A DNA stretch of 36,796 nt from Actinomycetota bacterium (GTDB taxonomy: Bacteria; Actinomycetota; Actinomycetes; S36-B12; GCA-2699445), in the NCBI GenBank assembly GCA_020438795.1, contig JAGQTY010000016.1, positions 1 through 36,796 on the forward strand, written 5' to 3'. Position numbers and translations under genes: made by a program. This document shows positions 14,940 through 23,988 of this stretch, one piece after another (positions within the stretch are counted from its first letter, which is position 1; each line of letters begins with the position of its first letter). The notes under the pieces were generated by a model. It had not been told where the DNA came from. It saw only the letters and a program-made list of their open reading frames with translations, and ran no database searches.

Positions 14940-16243
14940 GTCGCGGTCGCATCTCGCGGCGCCTTGCCGGCGCCCTGGCCCAGCTGGTGTACCGGGAGAT
15001 CACCGTACAGTCGGACGCTGATCTCGAACAGGGGCCGGTGGTGCTGGTCAGCAATCACTTCGGAGGCCTGTCCGACGCGATCCTGGCGGTGGATGCCACT
15101 CCTCGGATGCCGCGAGTGGTGGCACGTGACCTGATCTGGAAGGTACCCGTGGTGGGCCAGCTCATGACCCTCGCGGGCGCCATCCCTGTGCATCGCAAGG
15201 AGGACTCGGGCAGTGGCGCCGAACGCAACGATGCCATGTTCCGGTCCTGCTACGAGGCCCTGGCCGCGGACGACATGATCCTGATCTTCCCGGAGGGTGT
15301 CACCCAGGACGTGCCCCACATCGCGGAGGTCAAGACGGGCGCAGCCCGCATCGCTCTGGGCGCAGCGGCGACGGGAGTCTCGGGTATCCGGATCGTGCCA
15401 CTGGGTCTGCACTACGAGGACAAGAGCGGATTTCGCACCAGGGCGCTGGTCCGGGTGGGCGAGGCCATCGATCTGGATGCCTGGAGCGCGAGCGTGGGGA
15501 GCCGGGATGCCGCCGATCAGGAGACCGTCACGGCACTCACGGCTCTGATCACTGCGCGACTGAAAGCCGCCGCTCCCGACTATCCGGACTGGGACGCCGC
15601 CCACTCCTACGAGCAGGCTGCCGACGTGCTGCTACATGACATCGATCCCGATGCCACCCCGACAAGGTACGGAGACGTGGCACTGGTGGCGGGGGCCCTG
15701 TCGGAGCAGGATGAGGATGCCTCGGTGCTTGAGGCAGGTCACGAGTACCGCGATCTGCTGATCTCCTCGAGGTCAGGAGACCTGGGAGTGGCAGCGGCCG
15801 CAGGACGGCGCGTCACAGGCCGACGACGTTGGTGGTGGGATGCGATCCTGGCGATCATCCTGCTTCCCTATGCGCTGGCAGGGCTGAGTCTGTGGTTCCT
15901 GCCCTGGCTGGCGGTGCAGGTGGTGAAGCGACTGCCGCTAGGAGCAGCGGAGCGCGCCACCTTCGTCCCCGGCACCGCCCTGCTCGCGTTCGGAGTCGAA
16001 TGGGGAGTCATCATCTGGCAGGCAGGCGATGCCCAGGGCTGGTTCGGCTACGCGCTCGGCATCCTGCTGCCACCCTTCTTCCTGACCGCTTTCCTGTTGG
16101 TCCTGGAACGAACGGCCGCGGGCTGGCACAAGCTCCGCTCGGTGCGTCTGGGGAGGCGAGCCGACAGGAGGCGACTGGTAGCGGCCCGGCGCGCGGTCAG
16201 CAAAGCGAATGAGGAGGTGCTGTGGACGACCTCTGGTACGTAG
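14936..16243 (+). CDS. PlsC-like lysophospholipid/glycerolipid acyltransferase
   Basis: In this 435-residue protein the first 210 residues form an acyltransferase domain. The catalytic motif is NHFGGLSD (H41 and D47, with five residues between as in the NHPNxxxD subgroup). F118-P119-E120-G121 (FPEGVT) forms the glycerophosphate-binding motif, and KTGAARIAL follows. The second half holds a hydrophilic linker and about three or four membrane helices (residues 300-395), a tail that ordinary PlsC lacks. It would transfer an acyl chain from acyl-CoA or acyl-ACP to a lyso-lipid at the inner membrane face. The next gene starts inside its last 22 bases. The operon has no other enzyme of the main phospholipid pathway, so an accessory lipid is possible. 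Confidence 0.85.
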   Translation: MSRGRISRRLAGALAQLVYREITVQSDADLEQGPVVLVSNHFGGLSDAILAVDATPRMPRVVARDLIWKVPVVGQLMTLAGAIPVHRKEDSGSGAERNDAMFRSCYEALAADDMILIFPEGVTQDVPHIAEVKTGAARIALGAAATGVSGIRIVPLGLHYEDKSGFRTRALVRVGEAIDLDAWSASVGSRDAADQETVTALTALITARLKAAAPDYPDWDAAHSYEQAADVLLHDIDPDATPTRYGDVALVAGALSEQDEDASVLEAGHEYRDLLISSRSGDLGVAAAAGRRVTGRRRWWWDAILAIILLPYALAGLSLWFLPWLAVQVVKRLPLGAAERATFVPGTALLAFGVEWGVIIWQAGDAQGWFGYALGILLPPFFLTAFLLVLERTAAGWHKLRSVRLGRRADRRRLVAARRAVSKANEEVLWTTSGT

Positions 16244-16539
16244 CCATCCCGCTGGTGCTGGTCTGGGCGCTCGCGGTGATCGACATCCTGCGTCATTCGG
16301 CCAGTGGCCTCAGCAAGGCCCTCTGGACTGTGAGCTGCACCCTGGTGTGGCCCACGATCATCGCCTGGTATCTGCTGCGTCCGAATCCAGGCCGGATCGC
16401 CCTGGCAGCCGAACAGACAGATGATCGCAGGCACGCGGCAGTCGTCGCGGTACTGGCCAGATCACAGGGGAGCCTGACAGGTGCGGAACTGCGTGCCCGC
16501 ATGAACGAACTCACCGACACAGAGCCGGGCAGCCCATGA
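16222..16539 (+). CDS. Small PLDc_N-type membrane protein
   Basis: This 105-residue protein starts at GTG 16222 behind GAGGAGG, inside the end of the acyltransferase gene. Two membrane helices (YVAIPLVLVWALAVIDIL and LWTVSCTLVWPTIIAWYLL) are separated by RHSASGLSKA. This matches the small PLDc_N (phospholipase D-nuclease N-terminal) domain, which is found alone as well as on cardiolipin synthases. A cytoplasmic tail of about 50 residues follows (RHAAVVAVLARSQGSLTGAE). It has no catalytic residues of its own. Tight overlap with both neighbours suggests that it assists the lipid enzymes, for example as a scaffold. Confidence 0.65.
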   Translation: MDDLWYVAIPLVLVWALAVIDILRHSASGLSKALWTVSCTLVWPTIIAWYLLRPNPGRIALAAEQTDDRRHAAVVAVLARSQGSLTGAELRARMNELTDTEPGSP

Positions 16540-17672
16540 GCTCGGCAGAATCACCGGACAGCCGCCCCGCCTGGAGGCGATTGCTGATCCCGGCACTGAA
16601 GGTCATCATCGTCGTCGTGATCGCCTGGGCGGTGATCGAGATCGTCCGTGAGGTCGACTGGGCGCAAGTGGGCGACTCACTGAGCACGCTGACTCTCTTG
16701 CAGGCGGGCATCCTCACAGTCCTGCTGCTGCTGCGACAGTTCCTCAATGCCGTCCCGCTGGCCCTCTTCGCGGCCGGCCTGTCCGTATGGCGCTCGACCG
16801 TGAGCGACCTGTCGGCCAATCTGGTGGCGACGGTGGCACCACCGCCAGGCGACGTGGTGCTGCGCGTTGCCATGTTCCGGTCCTGGAAGGTGGCACTGGA
16901 CACCGCGCTCGCGGCACTGAGCCTGAACACCCTGATCTACTACATCCTGCGCTTCGCTGCTCCCGTGGTCGGCTTTCTCGCACTCCTGGTCGCCGTTCGG
17001 TACGACGAGAACTACGCGGTGGTCGCGCTGGTCAGTGCCGCCATCGCCGTGCTGATGGCCCTGCTGATCGTCCTGATCGTGCGCTCCGAGTCCAGCGCCC
17101 GTTGGCTCGGCATCACCTGCGCCAAGCTCGTACGACGCGTCCGGCCCAAGGTCGCCGACCCGCAGCGGTGGTCCGACACGATGGCGAAGTTCCGTGCCGA
17201 CGTCGAACAACAGATGCGCCGGGAGTGGGCCAAGGCGCTCGTGGCGCTGCTGGCCATGGTCGTGGTCGAAGCCATCATGCTGTTCGCCTCGATGCGCTTT
17301 CTGGGCGTCGATCCCGATCAGCTGAACGGCGTGGAGATCGTCGCGGCCTTCCTGATCACCTACCCGTTGACGGCACTGCCGTTCGGCGGCATCGGCATCC
17401 TGGACGCTGCTTTGTACGGCATCCTGACCCACGTCGGCACCGAAGTCGACGGCAACGCGGTGATCGCTGCGCTGGTCGTCTTCCGCGTCTTCACCCTTGC
17501 CGTGCCGCTCATCCTCGGGCTCATCACGCTGTTGAGCTGGCGGCGGGCGAACCCGGACTTCAGTTTCCGCCAGGGCCTGCGCGGGACCGGCGACAGCGTG
17601 ACCGAACAGGATGACCGGACGACCGACAGCGCCTCGGACGAAGGTGGATCAGCCCCTGGGCCGGAAACTTAG
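16536..17672 (+). CDS. UPF0104/MprF-flippase-like integral membrane protein
   Basis: This 378-residue protein has about seven or eight helices. The arrangement VAPPPGDVVLRVAMFRSW near residue 105 and LTALPFGGIGILDAALYG near residue 285 is typical of the lysylphosphatidylglycerol synthase transmembrane (UPF0104, AglD/MprF N-terminal) family. Such domains flip or handle lipids carrying polar or amino-acid head groups. There is no aminoacyl-transferase domain attached. The C-terminal 45 residues are acidic and disordered (TEQDDRTTDSASDEGGSAPG). The ATG overlaps the preceding stop (ATGA). As the last gene of the five-gene operon, it would be the natural step moving the product lipid to the outer leaflet. 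Confidence 0.82.
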   Translation: MSSAESPDSRPAWRRLLIPALKVIIVVVIAWAVIEIVREVDWAQVGDSLSTLTLLQAGILTVLLLLRQFLNAVPLALFAAGLSVWRSTVSDLSANLVATVAPPPGDVVLRVAMFRSWKVALDTALAALSLNTLIYYILRFAAPVVGFLALLVAVRYDENYAVVALVSAAIAVLMALLIVLIVRSESSARWLGITCAKLVRRVRPKVADPQRWSDTMAKFRADVEQQMRREWAKALVALLAMVVVEAIMLFASMRFLGVDPDQLNGVEIVAAFLITYPLTALPFGGIGILDAALYGILTHVGTEVDGNAVIAALVVFRVFTLAVPLILGLITLLSWRRANPDFSFRQGLRGTGDSVTEQDDRTTDSASDEGGSAPGPET

Positions 17673-17684
17673 CTGCCGGACCCG

Positions 17685-19031
17685 TCAGGCCGGGTCCTCG
17701 CCGAACGGCCACCAGCGGGTCGACGCCACTGACTGCTCCGGGGTGAGCGAGGCGACCCGGCGGGCCTCCGCCTGTCGGGACTCCACCAGGGTGTCGTGCA
17801 GCCGTTCGCCCATGGCGTCGCGCAGCAACTCGCTGGCGGCCAGGGCTTCGGCTGCCTGCGAAACGTTGACCGGCACCCGGTCCGGCGGTTGCGGCAGCTG
17901 TCCGGGATCCCCCACCACCGGCGCCGGCAGCGGTCGCCCTGTCGCAATGGATTCGACGATTGCTGCGGCGATCCCGCCGACCAGCAGATAGGGGTTGGCG
18001 GACAGGTCGGCCGTCTTGTACTCAAGGGTCGCGGGCGCGCCGTCCACCGCGCTGGGCACCAGTCGCAGGGCTGCCTCGCGGTTCTCGATGCCCCAGGCGA
18101 CGAATGGTGCGGACCAGGTTTCGGGTACGAGTCGCAGGTATGAGACTCCCAGGGCGCAGCCCAGCGGCACCAGCCCCGGCAAGTGGTGGAGCAGGCCCGC
18201 GACCACGGCCTGCCCGGCTGGTCGCAGGCCCCCTGGACCGTCGCCGCCGCTGAGTACCGGCACACCCCCCTGCTCCAGGCTCAGGTGCATGTGGCCACCG
18301 TTGCCGACCGTGCCCAGCTCCACGACGGGGCTGAAACTGCATCGGAGCCCGAGCTTGCTGGTCGCCCGCTGGATCACGAGCTTGGCGAGGACCACCTGGT
18401 CGGCGGCCGTCAGTGGATCAGCAGGCGGAAGCGAGACCTCGAATTGCGCCGGTCCGTACTCCGGGTGCACCTGCAACCAGGCCACTGAGGCCCGATCGAG
18501 CGCCTCGGCGACTGCACTCACGTAGTCGAGCCCGTCGACGAGCCGGTCCGCCCCGTAAGGGCTGCCGAGCACGGCTGGCCGGAAGGTACCGTCCGGTGTT
18601 TCCTGGCCCACGACCCATTCCAGCTCGAAGCCCGCACGCATGACCAGGCCGGCACCGGCCAACGCTTCGAGCTGCCGGCGGCAGAAGGACCGCTGGTCGG
18701 CAGAGTAGGCGGCCCCGGTTCGTTCACGACGATCCCCGGGTGCCCACGCCCACCCGAGCGTCTCGTCCAGGATGGCGACCTGACCGAGGTCGGGGACGAG
18801 CCGGAGATCCCCGTCCGGTCGGGCCAGGGATTGTTCGGGGTCGATTCCGCCCGTGGCGGTGAATGCATCCGACACCGGCGAGAATCCCAGACCCCGGGCG
18901 GCGGCTCCCTCCATATGCGGCAGGGACACGGTCTTCACCAACGTGGACCCCGTGTGGTTCACCCACGTGACGGCCAGGTACCGGACTCCTCGCCGGGACA
19001 GCTCCAGAACCAGCTCATCCTCACCTGACAT
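17685..19031 (-). CDS. Glutamine synthetase-like ligase (possible gamma-glutamyl amine synthetase)
   Basis: This 448-residue member of the glutamine synthetase superfamily keeps the family's sequence blocks: an N-terminal beta-grasp segment (AVTWVNHTGSTLVKTVSLP), EYGPAQFEVSLPPADPLTAADQ, GNGGHMHLSL, AWGIENREAALRL, and ADLSANPYLLVGGIAAA with the ATP/glutamate-site residues. Its N-terminal domain departs from GlnA, and the central loop carrying the Tyr adenylylation site is absent. It is therefore likely to join glutamate to an amine other than ammonia, such as a polyamine or ethanolamine. ATG 19031 is chosen over the upstream frame because GGAGG precedes it at proper spacing. It is divergent from an isochorismatase-like hydrolase, which may act on a product in the same pathway. 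Confidence 0.85.
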   Translation of the reverse strand: MSGEDELVLELSRRGVRYLAVTWVNHTGSTLVKTVSLPHMEGAAARGLGFSPVSDAFTATGGIDPEQSLARPDGDLRLVPDLGQVAILDETLGWAWAPGDRRERTGAAYSADQRSFCRRQLEALAGAGLVMRAGFELEWVVGQETPDGTFRPAVLGSPYGADRLVDGLDYVSAVAEALDRASVAWLQVHPEYGPAQFEVSLPPADPLTAADQVVLAKLVIQRATSKLGLRCSFSPVVELGTVGNGGHMHLSLEQGGVPVLSGGDGPGGLRPAGQAVVAGLLHHLPGLVPLGCALGVSYLRLVPETWSAPFVAWGIENREAALRLVPSAVDGAPATLEYKTADLSANPYLLVGGIAAAIVESIATGRPLPAPVVGDPGQLPQPPDRVPVNVSQAAEALAASELLRDAMGERLHDTLVESRQAEARRVASLTPEQSVASTRWWPFGEDPA

Positions 19032-19173
19032 GTGTCCTCCAACCGGTCGCTGCCACAGCCGCTCCCGACCATCCTGCTGCGCCACGCAGTTGCCCGCAAC
19101 CAGCCTGCTCCATCAGGCGGAGAACCGGCTGTGCACCCACTAGGCTCCCGGGTATGGGGCGACGGAGCCGAGC

Positions 19174-19779
19174 ATGGTCCTGACACTGGAAAACCCTGCC
19201 CGCTCGGCCCTGCTCCTGGTGGATCTGCAGCATGGCACCTGCGGGGACGACTCCCCGCCGCGGCCTGCCGGCTTCCACGAACGATTTCGCCGGGATGTGC
19301 TCCCGCAGCTGGAAGTGGCGCTGGCCGGTTGCCGGGAGCACAGCCTCGAGGTGGTGCACACGGTGATCGCCAATCTCACGGCCGACGGTCGGGATCGCAG
19401 CAGGGACTACAAGGCCTGCGGGCTGGGGTTCCCGCCCGGGTCACGTGCGGCCGAGGTCATCCCGGAACTGGCGCCGACGGACGACGAGGTGGTGCTGCCA
19501 AAAACCTCCTCCTCGGCTTTCAACTCGACCACCCTGGACTACGTGCTGCGCAACATGGATATCGACACACTTGTGGTCGGCGGGCTGCTGACCGACCAGT
19601 GCATCGACCACACCATCAAGGATGCCGCTGATCTCGGCTATCGGGTGATCTGCCTGCGCGACGGTGTCCTGGCGGAGACACCTGAACGTCATGCCGCCGG
19701 GCTGCTGTGCAGCTCGGGGTACTGCGAGCAGGTGGACACTGCTGAGCTCCTGGCCGCACTGAACCGGCAGCCGGGATAG
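19174..19779 (+). CDS. Isochorismatase-family cysteine hydrolase
   Basis: This 201-residue cytoplasmic hydrolase has the catalytic triad D17 (LLVDLQHG), K110 (LPKTSSSAF) and C143 (GLLTDQCIDHT). The cis-peptide segment GGLLTDQCI is also standard. Because a cysteine takes the nucleophile position, it probably cleaves an amide (nicotinamidase, ureidoacrylate or biuret-like chemistry) rather than isochorismate. ATG 19174 has GGAG six bases upstream. The 142-base gap to the divergent glutamine-synthetase-like gene would hold promoters for both, for example TAGGCT near 19141. The pairing suggests use of an amine or amide as a nitrogen source. Confidence 0.88.
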   Translation: MVLTLENPARSALLLVDLQHGTCGDDSPPRPAGFHERFRRDVLPQLEVALAGCREHSLEVVHTVIANLTADGRDRSRDYKACGLGFPPGSRAAEVIPELAPTDDEVVLPKTSSSAFNSTTLDYVLRNMDIDTLVVGGLLTDQCIDHTIKDAADLGYRVICLRDGVLAETPERHAAGLLCSSGYCEQVDTAELLAALNRQPG

Positions 19780-19852
19780 TCGGGCAGCTGCGCCGGGCGC
19801 AATTCTGAAGGGCGCCGACTCGCCACCTGTCTCCCAACCGAAAGGCAGCCGG

Positions 19853-22399
19853 TCACTCAGTCGCGATCGCCTTGAGGATGTCCAGCTTCGCCGCTCGCCG
19901 CGCCGGGACAGCCGCAGCCACCACACCGATGATGATGGCCAGCACAAGGATCACGATGAGAGTCGCGATCGGGATGTCCAGGACTTCGATGCCCGCGTCG
20001 GCCATCGCACGCTGCAGAGCCAGGCCCGCACCCACACCGACCGCGATGCCCAGGATCGCCCCGAGCACGGCCATCAGGATCGCCTCGGCGCGGATCATGG
20101 CCCGGATCTGTCTGCGGGTCGCCCCCACCGCCCGCAACAATCCGATCTCGCGGGTGCGTTCGATGACACTGAGGGCCAGCGTGTTCACCACCCCCATCGC
20201 TGCGATGACCACCGACAGCGCCAGCATCGCGTACACGAGGTAGAGCAACTGATTGAGCTGCGACTCCGTCTGCTCCTTGAGCTCGGTCTGATCCAGCACC
20301 TGCAGCAGTGGATTGGTGTCCGCCACAGCCTCGATGTCGGCCAATACCTGTTGGGTATCCGCCTGCGGGGTCAGCGTCACATAGAGGCTGCGGTCCTGCG
20401 ATGCGCCGCCGACCTCACGGTAGTCATCCAGCGGGATCACCAGACCGTCGATCAGGCCGTTGGAGGCATAGATGCCAACGATCTCGAAGCTGCGTTCGTC
20501 CCCGCTGGGGAAGAGGATACGCACCTCACTGCCGAGGTCCCAGCCCTGCTCCTTGGCATACTCGGTGTTGACGACCGCCTGTCCGGATTCCAGCTGGCCG
20601 AAGTCACCCGAGACATCCTCGACGCTGTAGACCTCATCGAGCGGGCCACCACCGACCGCCGTGATGCCGGTCTCCTCGCCGTCGATGGAGACCGGTCCTC
20701 CTGACTCGCTGATGACGTACTCGACACCGTCAACGTTCCGGATCTCGTCGGCCACCTCGGTCGAGAATGGCTGTTGCGCTGTCGTGCCCACCACGAACTC
20801 GGCGCCGAAGGACTGGTCCACCAGTTCCCCCAGCGATGCCTTGGCAGAACTCGTGATCACGGTGACCGCCACGACCAGCCCCAGCCCGATCGTCAGAGCA
20901 CTGGCGGTGGTCGCCATCCGCTTGGGGGACCTCAACGCGTTGCGAACCGACAGCCTACCCGTGGTCCGGCCCAGCAATGAGAACAGCGGCCCGATCACGG
21001 ACACGACGATCACCGACAGCAGCGGCGCGAGAATGACGACCGAGATCAGCAGCAGGAGCGTCCCCAGCGCGACAAGCAGCGCTCTGCTTCCCCCGTCATC
21101 GCTGGCCAGGCCGGTCGCCATCAGCGCGGCCGTCGCGAGCAGGAACACCACGCCGACAGCCGTGCGCACCTTGCCGATCCGTTCATCACTGGCGCCGATC
21201 TCCCGCATGGCGGCCACCGGCTTGATCCGGCCGGCACGGTAGGCAGGGACGATGGCTGCCAGCAGGGTCACTACGATGCCCACGAGCGCGGCCCAGAGCA
21301 CTGCGCTCGCCGTGATACCGATCCCTGCGGTGAGACTCAGCCCGAATGAGTCGAACAGCGCCGCCAGCCCGAGCGCAAGCAGATAGCCCAGCCCGACGCC
21401 CAGGATCACCGAGACGACTGCCACGATGAGGGCCTCCACCAGAACGCTGCGAAGCACCTGCACCCGAGTGGCACCGATCGCCCGCAGCAGCGCGAGCTCC
21501 TGGCCGCGCTGGGCGATCAGGATGGAGAAGGTGTTGTAGATGAGGAAGGCTGCCACGAAGAGCGCGATGGCGGCGAAGCCGACCATGATGTAGTTGAAGA
21601 AGGCCAGACCGTCACGCAGTTCATCACTCTGCTGCTCGACCTGCTCCGCACGGGTCCGCACGAGCAGATCACCGTCGCCGAGGGCCTCGGAGATGGAGGC
21701 TGCGACCTGCTCATCGGTGTAGCCGTCGGCGACCGCCACATCGATCGCGGTCCAGTATCCGGGTTCAGCGAGCAGCTGCTGGGCCTGCTTCGGCTCGAAG
21801 GCCGCCAGTGTCGCGCCTGCGAGACCACCGGTCTCCCCGAACTTGAAGGTGCCGACCAGTTCAGCATCAACGGTGCCCGACGGTGTCACCACCGAGATCG
21901 GCTCCCCGATCGCGATGCCGAGTTTGCCGAACGTGACGTCGTCGACCGCGACCTCGTTCTTCCGTTCCGGGGCGCGTCCAGCGGTGAGCGTGTTGGTGTT
22001 GAGCTCCGGATCGCTCTCCCAGTTCAGGCCGATGGCCGGCGGACCGACCGCCCCGGCGACCTCACCGGAGGAATCGATGAGATAGACACCTTCCCGGGCG
22101 ATGCCACCGGCCGCGGCACTCACTCCGGGCACGCCTTGCACTGTTGCGACCGCGTCATCACTGAGGAGCAGGGGCGCGGAGTCCCCCGGGTCCGTGGTGA
22201 TCTCCTGGCCGACCGCGGGTTCCCTGGTGACCTGCACATCCTGGGCACTGCCCTCGATGATGTCGACGAAGGTGCGGTCCAGTGCGTTCGTGAGCATCAG
22301 AGTGCCTGTCACGAACGCCACTCCCAGCACCACCGCCAGGGTGCTGAGCACCAGGCGACCCTTGTGCGCGAACGCGGTCCGCAGCGTGGCGGTGAGCAC
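19853..22399 (-). CDS. ABC transporter permease, FtsX/MacB type with two FtsX domains
   Basis: This 848-residue membrane protein has an N-terminal helix, a large extracytoplasmic domain (MacB_PCD-like, about 45-235), three helices around 265-400 (the first FtsX domain, ending PVAAMREIGASDERIGKV), a further helical pair, a second extracytoplasmic domain (about 525-700) and a C-terminal FtsX domain (AMLALSVVIAAMGVVNTLALS ... REIGLLRAVGATRRQIRAMI). The motif REIGLLRAxGAT appears twice in related form (LALLRAIGATRVQVLRSVLVE). Such permeases work as mechanotransmitters or lipoprotein/antibiotic exporters rather than simple importers. GTG 22399 is three bases after the ATPase stop, and its ribosome site GGGGGAG sits in the end of that gene. 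Confidence 0.9.
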   Translation of the reverse strand: MLTATLRTAFAHKGRLVLSTLAVVLGVAFVTGTLMLTNALDRTFVDIIEGSAQDVQVTREPAVGQEITTDPGDSAPLLLSDDAVATVQGVPGVSAAAGGIAREGVYLIDSSGEVAGAVGPPAIGLNWESDPELNTNTLTAGRAPERKNEVAVDDVTFGKLGIAIGEPISVVTPSGTVDAELVGTFKFGETGGLAGATLAAFEPKQAQQLLAEPGYWTAIDVAVADGYTDEQVAASISEALGDGDLLVRTRAEQVEQQSDELRDGLAFFNYIMVGFAAIALFVAAFLIYNTFSILIAQRGQELALLRAIGATRVQVLRSVLVEALIVAVVSVILGVGLGYLLALGLAALFDSFGLSLTAGIGITASAVLWAALVGIVVTLLAAIVPAYRAGRIKPVAAMREIGASDERIGKVRTAVGVVFLLATAALMATGLASDDGGSRALLVALGTLLLLISVVILAPLLSVIVVSVIGPLFSLLGRTTGRLSVRNALRSPKRMATTASALTIGLGLVVAVTVITSSAKASLGELVDQSFGAEFVVGTTAQQPFSTEVADEIRNVDGVEYVISESGGPVSIDGEETGITAVGGGPLDEVYSVEDVSGDFGQLESGQAVVNTEYAKEQGWDLGSEVRILFPSGDERSFEIVGIYASNGLIDGLVIPLDDYREVGGASQDRSLYVTLTPQADTQQVLADIEAVADTNPLLQVLDQTELKEQTESQLNQLLYLVYAMLALSVVIAAMGVVNTLALSVIERTREIGLLRAVGATRRQIRAMIRAEAILMAVLGAILGIAVGVGAGLALQRAMADAGIEVLDIPIATLIVILVLAIIIGVVAAAVPARRAAKLDILKAIATE

Positions 22400-22402
22400 G
22401 GG

Positions 22403-23149
22403 TCACTCCCCCTGCTGCGGCAGTCGCTCGAAGGCGACCATCCGGTTGAGTACCTTGTCGGGCGTCGGCTCCCGCATCTCATCGACGATCCTGCCGTCGG
22501 CGAGGAACAGGATGCGGTCGGCGTAGCTGGCGGCGGCGGGGTCGTGGGTCACCATCACGATGGTCTGGCCGTTCTCATCAACACTGCGCCGCAGGAACCC
22601 CAGCAGTTCGGCACCCGAGCGGGAGTCCAGGTTGCCGGTCGGTTCGTCGGCGAAGATCACGGTCGGACGGGCCGCCATGGCGCGTGCAACCGCGACGCGC
22701 TGCTGCTGACCACCCGAGAGCTCGGTGGGCTTGTGACTGAGCCTGCTCTCGAGATCCAGGATTGCGATGACCTGGTTGAGCCAGTCGACATCCACCTTGT
22801 GACCGGCGATGTCCTGGGGCAGCGTGATGTTCTCCCGCGCCGTCAGTGTCGGGATGAGGTTGAAGGCCTGGAAGACGAAGCCCACCCGCTCTCGGCGCAG
22901 CTTGGTGAGGGCGGTGTCGTTCAGCCCTGCCAGCGCGGTGTCACCCAGATACACCTCGCCTTTCGTGATGGAATCCAGCCCCGCCAGGCAGTGCATGAGC
23001 GTGGACTTGCCGGAGCCGGAGGGCCCCATCACTGCGGTGAACTCCCCAGTGTTGATGTCGACGTCGACACTGTCCAGCGCCACCACCTGGGTGTCACCAC
23101 TGCCGTACGTCTTGGTCAATTGCCGGGCTCGGGAAGCTGGCTCAGTCAT
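22403..23149 (-). CDS. ABC transporter ATP-binding protein (LolD/MacB type)
   Basis: This 248-residue ATPase has all nucleotide-binding elements: Walker A GPSGSGKST, the Q-loop VFQAFNLIPTLTARENI, signature LSGGQQQR, Walker B VIFADEPTGNLD, and the switch His in VTHDP. The residues DEPTGNLDS and AFNLIPTLTA are standard for the LolD/MacB class, which pairs with FtsX-type permeases such as the gene immediately downstream. It should power that permease as a dimer at the cytoplasmic face. ATG 23149 lies 127 bases after the end of the unknown one-helix protein gene. Confidence 0.94.
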   Translation of the reverse strand: MTEPASRARQLTKTYGSGDTQVVALDSVDVDINTGEFTAVMGPSGSGKSTLMHCLAGLDSITKGEVYLGDTALAGLNDTALTKLRRERVGFVFQAFNLIPTLTARENITLPQDIAGHKVDVDWLNQVIAILDLESRLSHKPTELSGGQQQRVAVARAMAARPTVIFADEPTGNLDSRSGAELLGFLRRSVDENGQTIVMVTHDPAAASYADRILFLADGRIVDEMREPTPDKVLNRMVAFERLPQQGE

Positions 23150-23276
23150 GCCTCCAGCCTACGCGGCCCGGATCCGAGCCGGTATGCGCACGTGTGGGCA
23201 GTGATCTACACAACCGGAGAGGCCTGATAGAACCCAGCGGAACCCGAAGCCAAGCCCACTGTGGGACTGCGACGGT

Positions 23277-23921
23277 TCAGCTCTCGGTGCCCCCGGGGCT
23301 GAAGCCCAAGTCGGCCAGCAACGAGTCCGCCTCCTCCTGGGAGAGCAAGCCGTTGTCCACAGCGGAATCGAGGCCGTTGCGCAACTGCTCACCGAGGAAA
23401 CCCGAGTCGCTCGTGAACTCCTCAACCATCCCTTGCAGCGCCTCACCCGGGGCACCCTCGGAGAAGAACCGCTCCGATGGGCCACCCCTCGACGAATCGC
23501 CGGGACCCCTGCGGTCGAACCCTGGAGCGCCATTGTCCGGCCGGTTCCCGAAACCATCCGACTGACCACCGTCCTGCTGACCTCCGAACGGGACGGTCGT
23601 GTCGCCCGTGGGCGAGCCTGACTGGCTTGCGGCGTTGACGCCGTAGAAGATCGCCCCAAGAAGCATGATGGCCAGCGACCCCGCCACAATCATGAGCACC
23701 TTCGAACGACGACGCTCATTCACATACCGGTCACGCCAGTAGTCCATGTTGCTGGCGTCGGGCTCGCTGTCGAACGGCGGGGGCGCGGTGAACACGGTCG
23801 TATTGTGCAACCCCGTGGGCGGCGGTTCTGCTTCGGCGTACTGCGGGCCCGCGGGAGGCAAGCCGAGCACCGAGAACGCGTCTGGTTGCCGTTGGGGCAG
23901 GCGGTCATCCGAGTCGGTCAT
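23277..23921 (-). CDS. Unknown single-helix membrane protein with acidic exported part
   Basis: In this 214-residue protein a proline-rich cytoplasmic N-terminus of about 70 residues is followed by a basic stretch (DRYVNERRRSKV) and one membrane helix (LMIVAGSLAIMLLGAIFYGV). Outside there is a Gly/Asp-rich disordered part (FGGQQDGGQSDGFGNRPDNG) and a helical tail containing LDSAVDNGLLSQEEADSLLA. That tail resembles the small helical units found in exported actinobacterial proteins. I do not recognise the family. It lies 127 bases upstream of the ABC ATPase on the same strand, so it may be a partner of the FtsX-type exporter, but that is by position only. The ribosome site is weak. Confidence 0.6.
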   Translation of the reverse strand: MTDSDDRLPQRQPDAFSVLGLPPAGPQYAEAEPPPTGLHNTTVFTAPPPFDSEPDASNMDYWRDRYVNERRRSKVLMIVAGSLAIMLLGAIFYGVNAASQSGSPTGDTTVPFGGQQDGGQSDGFGNRPDNGAPGFDRRGPGDSSRGGPSERFFSEGAPGEALQGMVEEFTSDSGFLGEQLRNGLDSAVDNGLLSQEEADSLLADLGFSPGGTES

Positions 23922-23988
23922 AGTGCCAGATTCTCACGATCCGGGGTCAGAGCGGTATGCGTAACAGATTCGAGGTGCGTAAAGGCCG

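Noticed and set aside
22136..23227. 363-codon plus-strand frame opposite the ABC ATPase
   Set aside because: It is antisense to the Walker and signature motifs of a certain gene; the composition is typical of an antisense shadow.
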